A stretch of DNA of 64,000 nt from Istiophorus platypterus (GCA_016859345.1 CM029129.1:296501-360500); one strand, 5' to 3'; shown: positions 11,885-23,130, counted from the first letter of the stretch. The notes: generated by a model not told the origin, from the sequence alone. A program made the numbers and translations.

Positions 11885-12240
11885 TGTGACGTATGGTACC
11901 TTTCCCCTACTTATGTTAGAGAGATCCCCATTTCTCAGAATTGAAAAAGCTGGGGGCCCTTTGTTTCGAGAAGTGGGGCCCCGTTACTTATGGAAAACAT
12001 ATGTTATAACAATTTCTCATGTACACTGGCCAATACACAAACCTATATAAGTGATTTTTGAGCTGTGATGCAGGAAGAGATTCATTCTGGCTCTGTGTCG
12101 TCTCCCAGGCAAACCATGGTGCCTGATTGACACCGGTCTTCTTTGTAATAAACCTGTTTTATGCAATCAAGCCGGTGTGAGCGAAGTTTCCTTCATCATC
12201 TGCACATCATCGATGTCTGAGAAACAACGACACTATCCTT
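11885..12240 (+). mobile_element. Possible LTR fragment of a retroelement
   Basis: A TATA box (CTATATAAG, about 12042) lies about 100 bases before an AATAAA at 12147-12152. GC-richer U5-like sequence (GCCGGTGTGAGCGAAG) follows. This spacing is typical of the R region of a retroviral-type LTR. Neither a primer-binding site nor internal genes are visible next to it. If real it is a solo or partial LTR, and its ends are not defined. Confidence 0.4.
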
Positions 12241-13199
12241 CAGGTGAAGTGATGTAGGAGCCAGGGGTGGGCTCCTTTTATCTAAATTTGAGTCCTCCCT
12301 CAAAAGAGGGGCTTTCCAGATTAGTCCACCCAGGCAGCAAAATGTGGTTTGACCTTTGAGTCAAACTCTTCTACATATCTACATATTTAGTTTTGCAGTA
12401 ACATCTGCAATAGCAAAATGTAAGCAAAGCAATGGTCTTCAAACGGCAACATCATGAATCCAAAATACTTCTTTTAATTTTTTCTGTTTAGTCTATCACA
12501 ATGTTAACGATAGATGAAAACCTTTTGTTGATATCATTGTTATATTTTGTTTGCCCCTTTGTTTACATTGTGAGTTTTTTGTAGCCATCTCTTCCTCTAT
12601 CATGACTACAAATTGATTGTGTCAGCGGACTGTAGTAAAAATAAAAAAAAAAAACAAAATTAAATAGAATGAACACTTAATACTGTAAAAGTCTGTTATG
12701 TTTATTATTTCTGGTAACACTTGGACCTTTGCAACTTGTCACTATCAGAGTTCAATTTCCATTGAGATTAAAGAGAATAATTCTTTTCATTTGGTAAGAT
12801 TGTACATACTTATTTAAAACCTTAGGTTTTCTTTTAGATTATTACAAATAATAATGATAAATAAAATGTGCCTACTGTGTAGCCTACAAATCTTATTTTG
12901 TATGCCTTTTATTCACATTTGATATGCTGAGATTCCCTATTGTATTAAATTTTGTAACCCCTAATACTTTATGATTGTCGTTTATCTGGGAGTTCTAACT
13001 TAAGTAATTTTCATGTAAGCACTATAACAAAACATCTGGGATCAGTAATGTATCACTGCTGGCCTCTTTACATCTTGCAACACAAGGATTTGTGGGTTTC
13101 ACAGGTCTTTTAAAGGTGCAGGCATTATTGTACCTAAAAGATGCGTGTTCTTTGTTTGAAATTCAAAACACCCTCCTATCATAATCTGTTTTATTGTTT
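12241..13199. other. Unassigned intergenic DNA
   Basis: AT-rich sequence with short poly(A) runs (about 12640-12658). I see no gene. Confidence 0.5.
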
Positions 13200-13640
13200 T
13201 TAAAGTGAGTGAAGATGTTAAAATAGTCGAGTGTTTGTGTGTGTTTGTCCCAGCGCCAGAGCTTTATAAACTCCAAACCCCAACTCACAACGCCAAAGCT
13301 CTGCCAGCAGCTCCTGCTGCCACTGTCCAGGTTTCCATAAGAGGGAAAAGACTTGCAGTTGTCCGAAAAGCGTTGATATCTGATTTTAAAAAATTAAAAC
13401 AAAAATGAATTTTGGTAGAATTCCATCAGAAGAAAAAGCAAGAAGAATGAGTTCCGCATGCTTGGTCTTCAAGCTGCCATCTTTCTGTGCAGTACCGTGG
13501 TCTAGCTCGAGGACAGCGAGCAGCTGCTCGTCCATAAACGGCAGGTAGGTTCTGGTCTGAGGGTGGATCACTGACTGTTTAATTTTGACGAAGAGCTGAT
13601 AAATAGCATATTTCCTGCAGGGGTCGTTTTAATCAACGGA
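13200..13640. other. CpG-richer exon-like patch
   Basis: CpG density rises at about 13430-13700. On the plus strand an ATG at about 13448 opens a frame ending at a good donor (ACGGCAG then GTAGGT, about 13541). On the minus strand the same DNA encodes a short frame starting MDEQLLAVLEL. I recognise neither. It could be a promoter and 5' leader exon of a gene whose body lies elsewhere, such as mff 23 kb downstream, or a decayed gene fragment. Confidence 0.25.
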
Positions 13641-14385
13641 TGTTGCAATAGTTGCTTTTGCTAGCTGGCGGCGTTCACTGACGCGCAGTTAAACACACCT
13701 TTATTTAATTGCTTCATATCCTGTGACGCTAAAGCAAATAACTAGCTATTGCTAGCAAGCTAAACCAGAGCCCAAATGTTTGCTTAGCGACAGTGGCTAT
13801 TGACATAGTCACATGACTGTAGTGTAAAACAGCTTCGATTTAGTTTTTATCAGTTTATAAGAACTGAAAGTTACATCCAGGCTTCTTAGGATGAGTGATG
13901 GTTATTGAGAAGATTACTTTCCTGAATTGCTTAATCAAGGGCCTAACATAGTGCCCTGTCTGTTTTACCATATTGTAGGATTATAGTCCTAAATACTACC
14001 TGTGTTCTTTTTCTATGATTCGGTTTGGTGTAATCTTGTCATTTTAAAAAGAACATCTTTATGTTGATGTATTTTTTTATACATTTGTGCATCAGTCTAA
14101 TTTTGTACTGCTTTTGTACACTGTCTGAGCTAAACTTTTATAGAAAATCTTTGGCCCTACTTATCGTCATCAGTTTTCCTCTTTATCTTTATGAGGAGAG
14201 AAATTTTCACCATCACTAAATTTCCTCACTATATTTTGATGCTTCTGATTAGGTGGAGGTCTGCTCTCAATTACTAAAGAGGGTGAGATAAAAGAGAGGA
14301 AACAGAAAAATGGTGAGAGACAGTAAATTTGGGCAGAATGTAAACAGTCAGAAAACTAAATGAACAGAAAAACATTCACCAAAAA
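13641..14385. other. Unassigned intergenic DNA
   Basis: AT-rich sequence with several TAGC/GCTAGC motifs near 13660-13760. I see no gene or repeat family that I can name. Confidence 0.45.
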
Positions 14386-15195
14386 CTTTATAAGGAACAT
14401 CATACTAATACTGGGTAGGGCCTCCCTTTGCTTTCAAACAGTCTCAGTTCTTCATGGCCTGGACTCCACAAGATGTTGGAGACCTTCCTTGGAGACAGAG
14501 ATTCTGCTCTATGTTGACACAATTGCATCAGACCATGTCTGCAGATTTGTCAGCTACACATTCATGCTGACAATCTCCTGTTCTACCACATCCCAAAGGT
14601 GTTCTACTGGATTCAGGTCTGTTGATTGGGGAGACCACTGAAGTTCAGTGAACTCATTGTCATGTTCATAAAAGCAGTTTGAGATGACTTTTGTGACATG
14701 GAGCATTATCCTGTTGGAGGTTGCCATTACAAGATAGTAAACTGGGGCCATAAAGGGATGAACACGGTCAGCAACATTATTCAGACAGGCTGTGGTATTC
14801 AGACCATGATTAGTTGGTGATCATCACACCATCACTGTCTGTAATGTTGACACAAGGTAGGTTGGATCCATGGATACATGCTGTAAATTCCATATTCTGA
14901 CCTAACTATCCGCATGAATCAGCAGATTCTTGAGACCAGGCTATGTTTTCCAGTCTTAAACTGGCAAATTTTAGTGAGCCTGTTCCCAATGCAGCCTCAG
15001 ATATCTGTTCTTGGCTGACAGGAGTGGATACCACTTTAAAGTTGTTTGTGTGTTAATTCTGAAATGTGTTTTCGCTCACCACAGATGTAAAGATTGGTTA
15101 TCCGAGTTATCGTAGCCGTTCTGTCAGCTCCAACCATATTGACCATTCCCCCCTGCTCCCTCTAATCAGCAATGTGTTTTGCAGAACTGCTCTTT
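14386..15195 (-). mobile_element. Tc1/mariner-like remnant (family A)
   Basis: Minus-strand transposase text survives as WSPQSTDLNPVEHLWDVVEQ (about 14575-14640). This is the C-terminal DDE region of Tc1/mariner enzymes, and the Glu in NPVEHLW is the third catalytic residue. Upstream antisense DNA at about 15000-15160 matches the DNA-binding part of the same family. The terminal repeat AGGAACATCATACTAATACT is at 14391. The 5' half is cut off by the piggyBac remnant at about 15195. Indels break the frame. Confidence 0.8.
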
Positions 15196-16384
15196 ATTAT
15201 ATGGAGGGAGGGTTGTTTGGGGGGTTTTTTGTTAGTTTTTTTGGGGGGGCCTCGTGACTGTTATTTGCTTGCAAGCGAAGGTAACAGTGACCTTGTCCAA
15301 GCTGTCAACCCCTCCTTTGTTTTTATTGTAATCGAGGATTACTACTGGCTATTTGTCTACCCCTATGTTCACACACACTGTCCTGTGGAATGTGCTCCTC
15401 AGTATCACATTTTTGTTCTTCTTGGGACAGTATGATACAACTCTGGTGTTTTCACTAAAGTCAAACTTTTAGGAGAGAGCTGCCCTGTCCTTTGTCCCAA
15501 GATGTGCAGGACACTTCTCAGGTTTATTTTTCCTGCCTGTCTCCACCGTGGTTAGCTTCTTTGGCAGCAACTCTTGGCCAAGCATGAGAAGTGAAAAAAT
15601 GGTCGCACATGATGATGTGCCCCTGTAGATCATCTGTCATTTCCAGCAACACACACATGCCCTGATTATTCTCTGGCACAGCTCCAACAGGTTTATCTGT
15701 ATATGTTTGCATATTTCATGTATATCTGTTCCTTCCGTCACAAGATACTCAGATTTTGATGCCACATTTTCCAGGTTTTCTGGGAACATATTGTCTAAAT
15801 GGACAGGAACCTCTGAATGGGACCAGCCCTTCATCTAGTGTGACCTCAGGCCCTGGATTATTTGTTCCAAACACCTCTTCTGGGTTGGGTTTCAGGTTGT
15901 CCCTTTCACAGCTGTCAAATAAAAAAACTCTTGAAAAAATATTAATCATGGAAATGGCATGTGTCCATCTCCCTCCAACTTGGTAGCGTAGGTGTTCTCC
16001 TTCTTCCTTGGGGCTTTATGGCTGCTGGCAACCTTAATACTGCATCACTGCCCCCTCCTGGTTTTTGTCCTCTTCAGTGATCCATTATTCTATATCCATT
16101 TACTTTTTTCAGTTGACTTCAAAAAGAACAAACAGCTGTCCTCTTCTCCCCACTACCTCCCTACTCTAATATACAGTTAGGTTCATAAATATGTGACAAA
16201 GTTTTTACAGTTCTGCCCCTGTACACAACCACAACGGATTTGAAATGAATGAATCATGATGTGATTGAAGTGTAGACTCAGCTGTAGTTCAAGAGGTTTA
16301 AACAAAAAATTTACATTAAGCATTTAGAAATTACAGACATTTTCATACATAGTCCTTCATTTTCAGGGGCTCAGAAAGAATTGG
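14915..16384 (+). repeat. Left arm of a 1,470-bp inverted duplication
   Basis: This arm equals the reverse complement of 17328-18797. Every matching frame end in the two arms sums to 33712, so the arms have equal length and no net indel. In the stretches I compared I saw three substitutions, two near 16018-16042 and one near 16300. It holds part of Tc1-A, a piggyBac remnant and one terminal repeat of Tc1-B. Confidence 0.95.
15196..15990 (-). pseudogene. piggyBac transposase remnant, left copy
   Basis: Minus-strand frames carry piggyBac (DDE_Tnp_1_7) signatures. DEGLVPFRG holds the first catalytic Asp, with RQYVPRKPGK after it. CDHFFTS holds the second Asp, and NKGGVDSLDK the third. The N-terminal third and both element ends are missing. 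An in-frame stop follows GIKI, where the family has Trp, and a frameshift separates the second and third signatures. It is the mirror image of 17722-18516 and shares its lesions, so it decayed before being duplicated. Confidence 0.85.
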
Positions 16385-17538
16385 AGAAAGATTTTATATA
16401 GACCGTTTAAGATTAAAGCCATTTTTATACATCTTTTTAAGGGGCTCAGAAGTATTTGGACAAACCAACATAATTATAAAGGATTATTTTCAATACTTGG
16501 ATGAAAACCTTTGCAGTCAATGACTGCCTGAAGTCTGGAACCAATGGACATCACCAAATACTGAAGTGACTCCCTTGAGATGATTTACCAGGCTTTTACT
16601 ACAGCCACCTGAGTTGCTGCTTTTTTGTGGGTCTCCCTGCTCTCAGTTTTGTCTTCAGTAAGTGAAAAGCATGCTCACTTGGATTGAGTTTATGTAATTA
16701 CTTGTCCATTAAAGGAATATTCCATTCCTTTGCCCTGAGAAGCGTTTGTTTTGCTTTTGCTGTATATTTTTGCTCATCAACCATCTGTACTGTGAAGCAC
16801 TGTCCTATCAGTTTAACAGCATTTGAATGAAAAGCAGATAGTAAAAGCAGATAGTATGGCCCTATACATTTCAGAAATCATCCTGCTCCTTCTATCAGCA
16901 GACACATTATCAATAAACCTTGTGGTAAACCCTCTGTATTTACATCCATGAAAATTTCTCTTGATTGTAGAAGATATGCCTACCTCCTCGGGAGTATTCT
17001 TGACCTGGCTAGATGTTCTGAAGGGTTTTTTCCTTCACCACTCCAGTTGTCTTGCTTGGTCTTCCAGGCTTTTTGGTCTTGCTGAGCTTGCTAGTGCATT
17101 CCTACTTTTAAAGAATTTACCAAATGGTTGATTTGGCCACAAGTTTCTGCCTCTGTTTTGTTTTTTCAGCCTAATGATTGGTTATTCGCATTAACACGTT
17201 TCTGAAAAACCTATTAAAAGTTCCCATGACCAGCTACCAAAGCCACACTTGAAATCCAATCCAGACTTTTCATTTGTCATGAAATAACAAGGGAACAGGC
17301 CAAACTTGGCCATGAAACTGATATTGTCCAATTCTTTCTGAGCCCCTGAAAATGAAGGACTATGTATGAAAATGTCTGTAATTTCTAAATGCTTAATGTA
17401 AATTTTTTGTTTAAGCCTCTTGAACTACAGCTGAGTCTACACTTCAATCACATCATGATTCATTCATTTCAAATCCGTTGTGGTTGTGTACAGGGGCAGA
17501 ACTGTAAAAACTTTGTCACATATTTATGAACCTAACTG
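16174..17538 (-). mobile_element. Tc1/mariner-like element with ~210-bp inverted terminal repeats (family B)
   Basis: Both ends begin CAGTTAGGTTCATAAATATG and are flanked by TA. The terminal repeats (16174-16384 and 17328-17538) are about 210 bases, as in IR/DR-type Tc1 elements. The core on the minus strand retains a KKPGRPSKTT basic motif between the two DNA-binding helices (about 17050-17085). The sequence for the N-terminal and catalytic parts is badly degraded and shorter than in complete family members, which run about 1.6 kb. The right terminal repeat is probably a copied version of the left one. The right-hand TA is therefore not evidence of a simple insertion. Confidence 0.85.
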
Positions 17539-17721
17539 TATATTAGAGTAGGGAGGTAGTGGGGAGAAGAGGACAGCTGTTTGTTCTTTTTGAAGTCAAC
17601 TGAAAAAAGTAAATGGATATAGAATAATGGATCACTGAAGAGGACAAAAACCAGGAGGGAGCAGTGATGCAGTATTAAGGTTGCCAGCAGCGATAAAGCC
17701 CCAAGGAAGAAGGAGAACACC

Positions 17722-18516
17722 TACGCTACCAAGTTGGAGGGAGATGGACACATGCCATTTCCATGATTAATATTTTTTCAAGAGTTTTTTTATTTGACAG
17801 CTGTGAAAGGGACAACCTGAAACCCAACCCAGAAGAGGTGTTTGGAACAAATAATCCAGGGCCTGAGGTCACACTAGATGAAGGGCTGGTCCCATTCAGA
17901 GGTTCCTGTCCATTTAGACAATATGTTCCCAGAAAACCTGGAAAATGTGGCATCAAAATCTGAGTATCTTGTGACGGAAGGAACAGATATACATGAAATA
18001 TGCAAACATATACAGATAAACCTGTTGGAGCTGTGCCAGAGAATAATCAGGGCATGTGTGTGTTGCTGGAAATGACAGATGATCTACAGGGGCACATCAT
18101 CATGTGCGACCATTTTTTCACTTCTCATGCTTGGCCAAGAGTTGCTGCCAAAGAAGCTAACCACGGTGGAGACAGGCAGGAAAAATAAACCTGAGAAGTG
18201 TCCTGCACATCTTGGGACAAAGGACAGGGCAGCTCTCTCCTAAAAGTTTGACTTTAGTGAAAACACCAGAGTTGTATCATACTGTCCCAAGAAGAACAAA
18301 AATGTGATACTGAGGAGCACATTCCACAGGACAGTGTGTGTGAACATAGGGGTAGACAAATAGCCAGTAGTAATCCTCGATTACAATAAAAACAAAGGAG
18401 GGGTTGACAGCTTGGACAAGGTCACTGTTACCTTCGCTTGCAAGCAAATAACAGTCACGAGGCCCCCCCAAAAAAACTAACAAAAAACCCCCCAAACAAC
18501 CCTCCCTCCATATAAT
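17722..18516 (+). pseudogene. piggyBac transposase remnant, right copy
   Basis: On the plus strand the three catalytic signatures appear in order: TLDEGLVPFRG (about 17868), MCDHFFTSH (about 18100) and NKGGVDSLDK (about 18391). The second and third are in different frames, and a TGA follows the first. SYCPKKNKNV, a piggyBac motif before the third Asp, is at about 18280. Lesions are shared with the left copy. No piggyBac TTAA-flanked ends are visible. Confidence 0.88.
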
Positions 18517-18797
18517 AAAGAGCAGTTCTGCAAAACACATTGCTGATTAGAGGGAGCAGGGGGGAATGGTCAATATGGTTGGAGCTGACAGAACGGCTAC
18601 GATAACTCGGATAACCAATCTTTACATCTGTGGTGAGCGAAAACACATTTCAGAATTAACACACAAACAACTTTAAAGTGGTATCCACTCCTGTCAGCCA
18701 AGAACAGATATCTGAGGCTGCATTGGGAACAGGCTCACTAAAATTTGCCAGTTTAAGACTGGAAAACATAGCCTGGTCTCAAGAATCTGCTGATTCA
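18517..18797 (+). mobile_element. Duplicated fragment of Tc1-A in inverted orientation
   Basis: This is a mirror copy of 14915-15195. It ends in the middle of Tc1-A sequence rather than at an element boundary. The limit was therefore set by the duplication event and not by transposition. Confidence 0.9.
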
Positions 18798-18875
18798 CAT
18801 CATGATTCATTCATTTCAATCCGTTGTGGTTGTGTAAAGGGGCAAAACTGTAAAAACTGTGTCACATATTTATGA
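18798..18875 (+). mobile_element. Third, truncated Tc1-B terminal repeat
   Basis: CATCATGATTCATTCATTTC followed by TCACATATTTATGA matches the outer 80 bases of the Tc1-B repeat at 17453-17529, in the same orientation. It carries about five differences in 80 bases, far more than the two duplicated arms show between themselves. It lacks the extreme tip. I read it as what is left of the original right end of Tc1-B. Confidence 0.85.
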
Positions 18876-18891
18876 GGGTCCAGACCCTCAT
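18872..18891. repeat. Perfect 9-bp hairpin at the repeat/LINE boundary
   Basis: ATGAGGGTC, CA, GACCCTCAT: nine paired bases with a 2-base loop, where the Tc1-B remnant meets the following LINE. Confidence 0.8.
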
Positions 18892-20065
18892 GAAAGAGTG
18901 CAATGCAACTTTTGGGATCAGGTGGCAGACAACAGTACAGCACAGTCAGGCACAACTTGAAAAAAGGCATCAAGCAACCTAAAAGCTGCATACAAGGGTT
19001 AAATTGAGGAACATTTCACCAACAGGGTTCCAACATGAATGCGGCGGGGCATCAAGCATATATCCAGTAACAGTGGTAACCTAGAACCACCCACAGCCAA
19101 CAATGCCTCCCTGGCAGAGGAGCTCAATCAATTCTTTTCCCACTTTGTAAGAGCCATGTTTGAGCTACACCCCCACCTGCTGCCAACAACCAAATATTGA
19201 CCATACAGATATAGGAGGTGAGACAAATCTTCTGCTATTTGAATGCTAGGAGGGCGGGGGGGGGGGCAGTTGAGATTCCAGGGTAAGAGTGATTAGGGAC
19301 TGCATCTACCAGCTTGCAGATGTGTTGAGAGACATTTCCAATCTGTCCCTGTCCCAGACCACTGTACCTAACTGTCTCAAATCATGTGCAATCAGTGCCC
19401 AGACAAAGCCACATCAGCTTTTTAAATGATTACAGACCAGTGACACTCACCCCCAACATCACTAAGTGTTTGTGAGACTGGTTCTAAAGCACATAAAATC
19501 CACCCTCCCTCCTAATCTTCAACAGCACCAGTATGCTTGCAGAAAAAATAGGTTCACAGGAGAAACTTGTGCCACAGCCCTCTGCACAGCACTGACACAC
19601 CACAACCAGAGAGGGACATATCTGAGAAGGCTTTTTAAAGGTTACGGTTCTGCATTAATCACCATTGTCCCCAACAGGTTGTTCACTAAACTTCTCAACC
19701 TGGGTCTCAGCAACTCTGTATATGTCGATGAAAGACCTCCTATCCAACCGCTCACAGAAAGTCAGACTTGGTCCACACCTCTCCTCTAGTCTGCCCCTCA
19801 GCATTGGCACACCCCAAGGCTTTATGCTGTGTCCATTGCTGTATTCCCTTTACACATCCAACTGAATTGTTTAGCACATGCACACTGCAGCAGTGAGATT
19901 ATGTTCTGAAAACAGCAGATCAACCAACATAGTTGGTGGGCTACCGTATACCATTTTCTGACTACACATAAACTAAACTTAAACTATAATAGACATTTTA
20001 TACTGGGTACCTCATGGATTCCCCACTGGGGACCAACAAAGCCTTTTTGATTGAATAATAGCACT
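18876..20065 (+). mobile_element. Non-LTR retrotransposon (LINE) fragment
   Basis: Reverse transcriptase text includes RLVLKHIKSTLPPNLQQHQY (19478-19540), ALTHHNQRGTYLRRLF and, in another frame, DLLSNRSQKVRLGPHLSSS and IGTPQGFMLCPLLYSLYTS (about 19730-19860). These are fingers and palm motifs of a CR1/Rex-type LINE. The catalytic YADD box and the rest of the palm are missing. The 3' end has GGGTACCTCATGGATTCCCC and GGGGACCAACAAAG, a tail common in fish LINEs. Frameshifts and stops are present. I do not assign the clade. Confidence 0.75.
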
Positions 20066-20139
20066 ATTTGTTTCTTGATTAATTTTTGTTTGTGATTTTG
20101 AATCTGCGAAGTATCTAGTAACCAAAGCTGTCAGATAAA

Positions 20140-20280
20140 TTTAGTGAAGTAACCCTGATATGTAGTGGAGAAGTATTAAGTAGCAGAAGATAGAAATATT
20201 CAGGTAAAGTACAAGTACCTCAAATTTGTATGTAAGTAAAGTACTTGAGTAAATGTTACTACTAGTGTTATATGGTAAGT
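20140..20280. repeat. Short interspersed repeat, hAT-type non-autonomous style
   Basis: TAAGTAAAGTACTTGAGTAA and nearby AAGTACAAGTACCTCAAATT are hallmarks of a very common repeat in spiny-rayed fish genomes, thought to derive from hAT transposons. The ends are not resolved. Confidence 0.5.
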
Positions 20281-20379
20281 CGTAGGTAGTTAAAAATGTT
20301 AATGTCCAGAATGGATCTGGTGGTGGAGGATCAGCTCAATTTATAAAAGAAATTACTTTCCTTTAGTTCAGTGCATTGA

Positions 20380-21735
20380 TCATTGGGTTTACCCACATTT
20401 TTTTCAACCACTATAGTAATGGTGTATGGGCCTTATCATAGCAACACATTTATTGTACATGTATGTGGACAGAGGGTTGCTGCCCTTCTTCTGCTGCAGA
20501 GAAGAGGAGGAAATAAAGGGTTTACCTTTACCCATCAATCAATGGAGACAAGAAATGGGGGAATGCCACAATCTAATCCTGGAGCTGATACTGGGAATCA
20601 TTGAAAATATTTTAATATTAGTGCAACTGAGATGGATCAATTTCTAACAATTATTGGACCCAACATCAAAAAGATGGTCACAAATTACAGAAGTCCTATT
20701 AAAGCAAAAACTTGTGGTCACATTAAGGTAAGATTTTAATACATTAAATTATACAAATACTGTGTCCAGATCTCCATAACAATGGTTATAAAATAATATG
20801 AATTGTGTAAAATTTTGGCAACTCAAACCTAATTTGTTTCAAATAACACCAACTTCTGAAAATTTTAAAAAGAGTTTGATGTTTAAACATTATGTCATAA
20901 ACATTAAAACTTTATGACTGAATATGTGGGACCCTGAGGGTCACTCATATTTGCTCATAATATTAATCCTGCGCTGCAGTTTGCCCTTCCATAGACCCAT
21001 GATAGGCTGTGATATTTAGATGGTTAGAAGCAAATAGTGGTTGTCTGGCTTCCCACTGCTCTGGCATTACAAACCCAGACCTTTCATATGACTTAGGTGT
21101 GACAGAATGTCATGGGTCTAACTCCTTTTTTATTTAGGGAGCTCAGTTTGGCTTTTGTTCTATTTGTTTAATCAGATTTATTTTATTGATGGCACTTGCT
21201 GAGTGGCCTTTAGTGAACTTGTAATAAAGTCCATCCAACTTTTCATTCACAACTGTAATGTGGCTTTTGCTTCAGTGCCACTTCTGAATGCCCTGGCTTG
21301 TTGTAGTGGAATTTTCTCAGTCTGGGCGGGGGGGGTCCTCCTGCTGCCTCTGTTTCCTCTTCCTCTGGTTCCTGCCCTGACTCAGATTCCCCTTAATTGC
21401 CTGTGGTGCTAGAAGTAAGGTACATTAAGGCTGGAATCCTTAACTTACCTGAAGATGTTGACAAACCTGGGGTTGAACCCGTCTGATAAATACTTGTCCA
21501 GGAAGCAACATCTTTTGGGAGAGCCACATTTTTAACCCCAGACTCCCAAGGGCAAGAAATGTCGTTGAAAATTCCTTTGGCATTTTAGCAGCCAGGTGAT
21601 GGATCTTCCAGAGAAGGATCTATGTCCACCCAAAGTTTCTACCTGATCTGTCCTTGATTGATGCAAACAACATCATGAATAATGAGGCAGTCCACAAATT
21701 TCGGAAGGATGGGGACAATAAATAAAAAACTCACC
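20380..21735 (+). pseudogene. PIF/Harbinger transposase remnant
   Basis: N-terminal text reads INQWRQEMGECHNLILEL (20536-20590). In the next frame it reads MDQFLTIIGPNIKKMVTNYR (20628-20690), the conserved opening of HARBI1-like nucleases. The 3' part reads RLPRARNVVENSFGILA (about 21540-21590), where the Glu is the third catalytic residue, then IFQRRIYVHPKFLPDLS. It ends at a TAA near 21726. A frameshift in the N-terminal part and a TGA in the C-terminal part disable it. The middle (20730-21500) contains a donor-like GTAAG and no readable catalytic Asp motifs. Confidence 0.82.
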
Positions 21736-22555
21736 CTTCTAGACACTCTGTTGTTAGTTACTTTCTAAACAATCATCTGATACCAGTCAGAACTCATTGG
21801 AAGTGACATCGATTGTTTAACTGCAATCTGTGATATTTCAATAAAACACAACACTATGAAAAATCATGATTTATTTTGTCTCTATTTGGGATATTTGTGC
21901 AAGAAATGACTGCCTGCTAAAAACACACCGCCCTCAACATTAGACATTTCAGTCACAGTAAATGCTGATGCTAGCTAACATCAGCCTCTGAGGTAGCTGT
22001 TTATCTCAACAAAGCTGGCTACATATCTAGGGTGCCCTAGCAAAGTGTCTCATAATAGGGCAAATGTTAGACGTTAAACGTTAGAAAACCTGCAAATCCA
22101 CATTTGGGAGAGTAAAGTCTGAAAATTCATTGCTCTTTTGCTTAAAAAATGACGGAAACAAAAATAATCAATTATGAAAGAAAATAGTTACAGATTAATT
22201 TTCTGTTACTCAACTAATCAATTAATTGACTGACTCTTTTGGCTCTAATGTGAAGAATGAAAAGTAAACTGATAGTAGTATTGGTTTTTGTCCTGACTTG
22301 TTTTGTGATTTTCTCCTCTACTTTTATTTTTTGAGGGCAAAAAACAAACAAACCTGTACAAAGTTTGACAGGTTTGCATAGTATGTCCACATTCTATTTA
22401 ATTGTTTGTAGGTCTACCTTTATGCATGGTGGACCTATCAGGTGCAAGACTATGTTTTGTGTATCTCCATCCAAACTTGTAACTTGAAAACAACATTGGC
22501 ATTGGACTTACATTGCCAACAGGCTTACACATTGACACCAACCCTGTCATATATT
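21736..22555. other. Unassigned DNA
   Basis: I see no gene. A short AAACGTTAGAAA / TGTTAGACGTTAAACG stretch lies near 22066-22090. Confidence 0.45.
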
Positions 22556-23130
22556 GATAGTCAGTAGTGGAAGAAATATTCAGATTCTTTAAGTAAAAGT
22601 GGAAAAAAACATAGTGAAAATATTCCACAAGTAAAAGTCCTGCATTTAAAAACTTACCAAATAAAGTGAGCGTTATCAGCAAAATTTACTTTAAGTACAA
22701 AAAATATTAGTACTGGTAGGTTGAGTTAATGTTATCTGCTTTGTTTACTGTTGGGTAGTTTAATCTACAACAATGTATTGTACTTTATATGACCATCAGA
22801 TGTTTGTAACAACACTGTCCTGTGACAACAATGCATAAAAAACTTTTAATGAGCTCACAAAAACAGAAATAATATATTATTTACAAAAAATAATATATTA
22901 TTTAGATTAAGAAGTAGGGGAATTTTCTCAAACCATTAAGGGTAACACTTCATCCCTGAGTTTATCACAAAAATTAAACAATCGACAAATTTGGAAATTT
23001 ATAGTTTTCACTGGACTGAAGGGTATGAAAATTGTAATCTGACACGTAACTGGTAAATACAGCTGTCACATGTATTGGAGTAAAGAGTACAATATTTCCC
23101 CTTGAGTGTAGTGAAGCAGAGAGTATATTA
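22556..23130. repeat. Short interspersed repeat of spiny-rayed fish, split
   Basis: GTAGTGGAAGAAATATTCAG with AAGTAAAAGTCCTGCATT at 22563-22650, and TAACTGGTAAATACAGCTGT with AGTACAATATTTCCCC at 23047-23102, are the two halves of a widespread fish repeat. The middle holds unrelated sequence, including a doubled AATAATATATTATTT palindrome (22870-22905). Confidence 0.6.

Larger units (their letters stand above)
17328..18797 (-). repeat. Right arm of the 1,470-bp inverted duplication
   Basis: This arm is the mirror copy of 14915-16384. The inner limit is where the two strands stop matching within CCAATTCTTTCTGAGCCCC. The outer limit is inside Tc1-A text at CTGCTGATTCA, and beyond it the sequence switches to a third Tc1-B terminal repeat. 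Confidence 0.95.

Noticed and set aside
16172..17540. TA on both sides of Tc1-B as a target-site duplication
   Set aside because: The right flank is an inverted copy of the left flank, so its TA is copied and says nothing about insertion.
18800..18991. 63-residue minus-strand frame at the Tc1-B/LINE border
   Set aside because: It crosses a rearrangement junction between two dead elements and has no homology.
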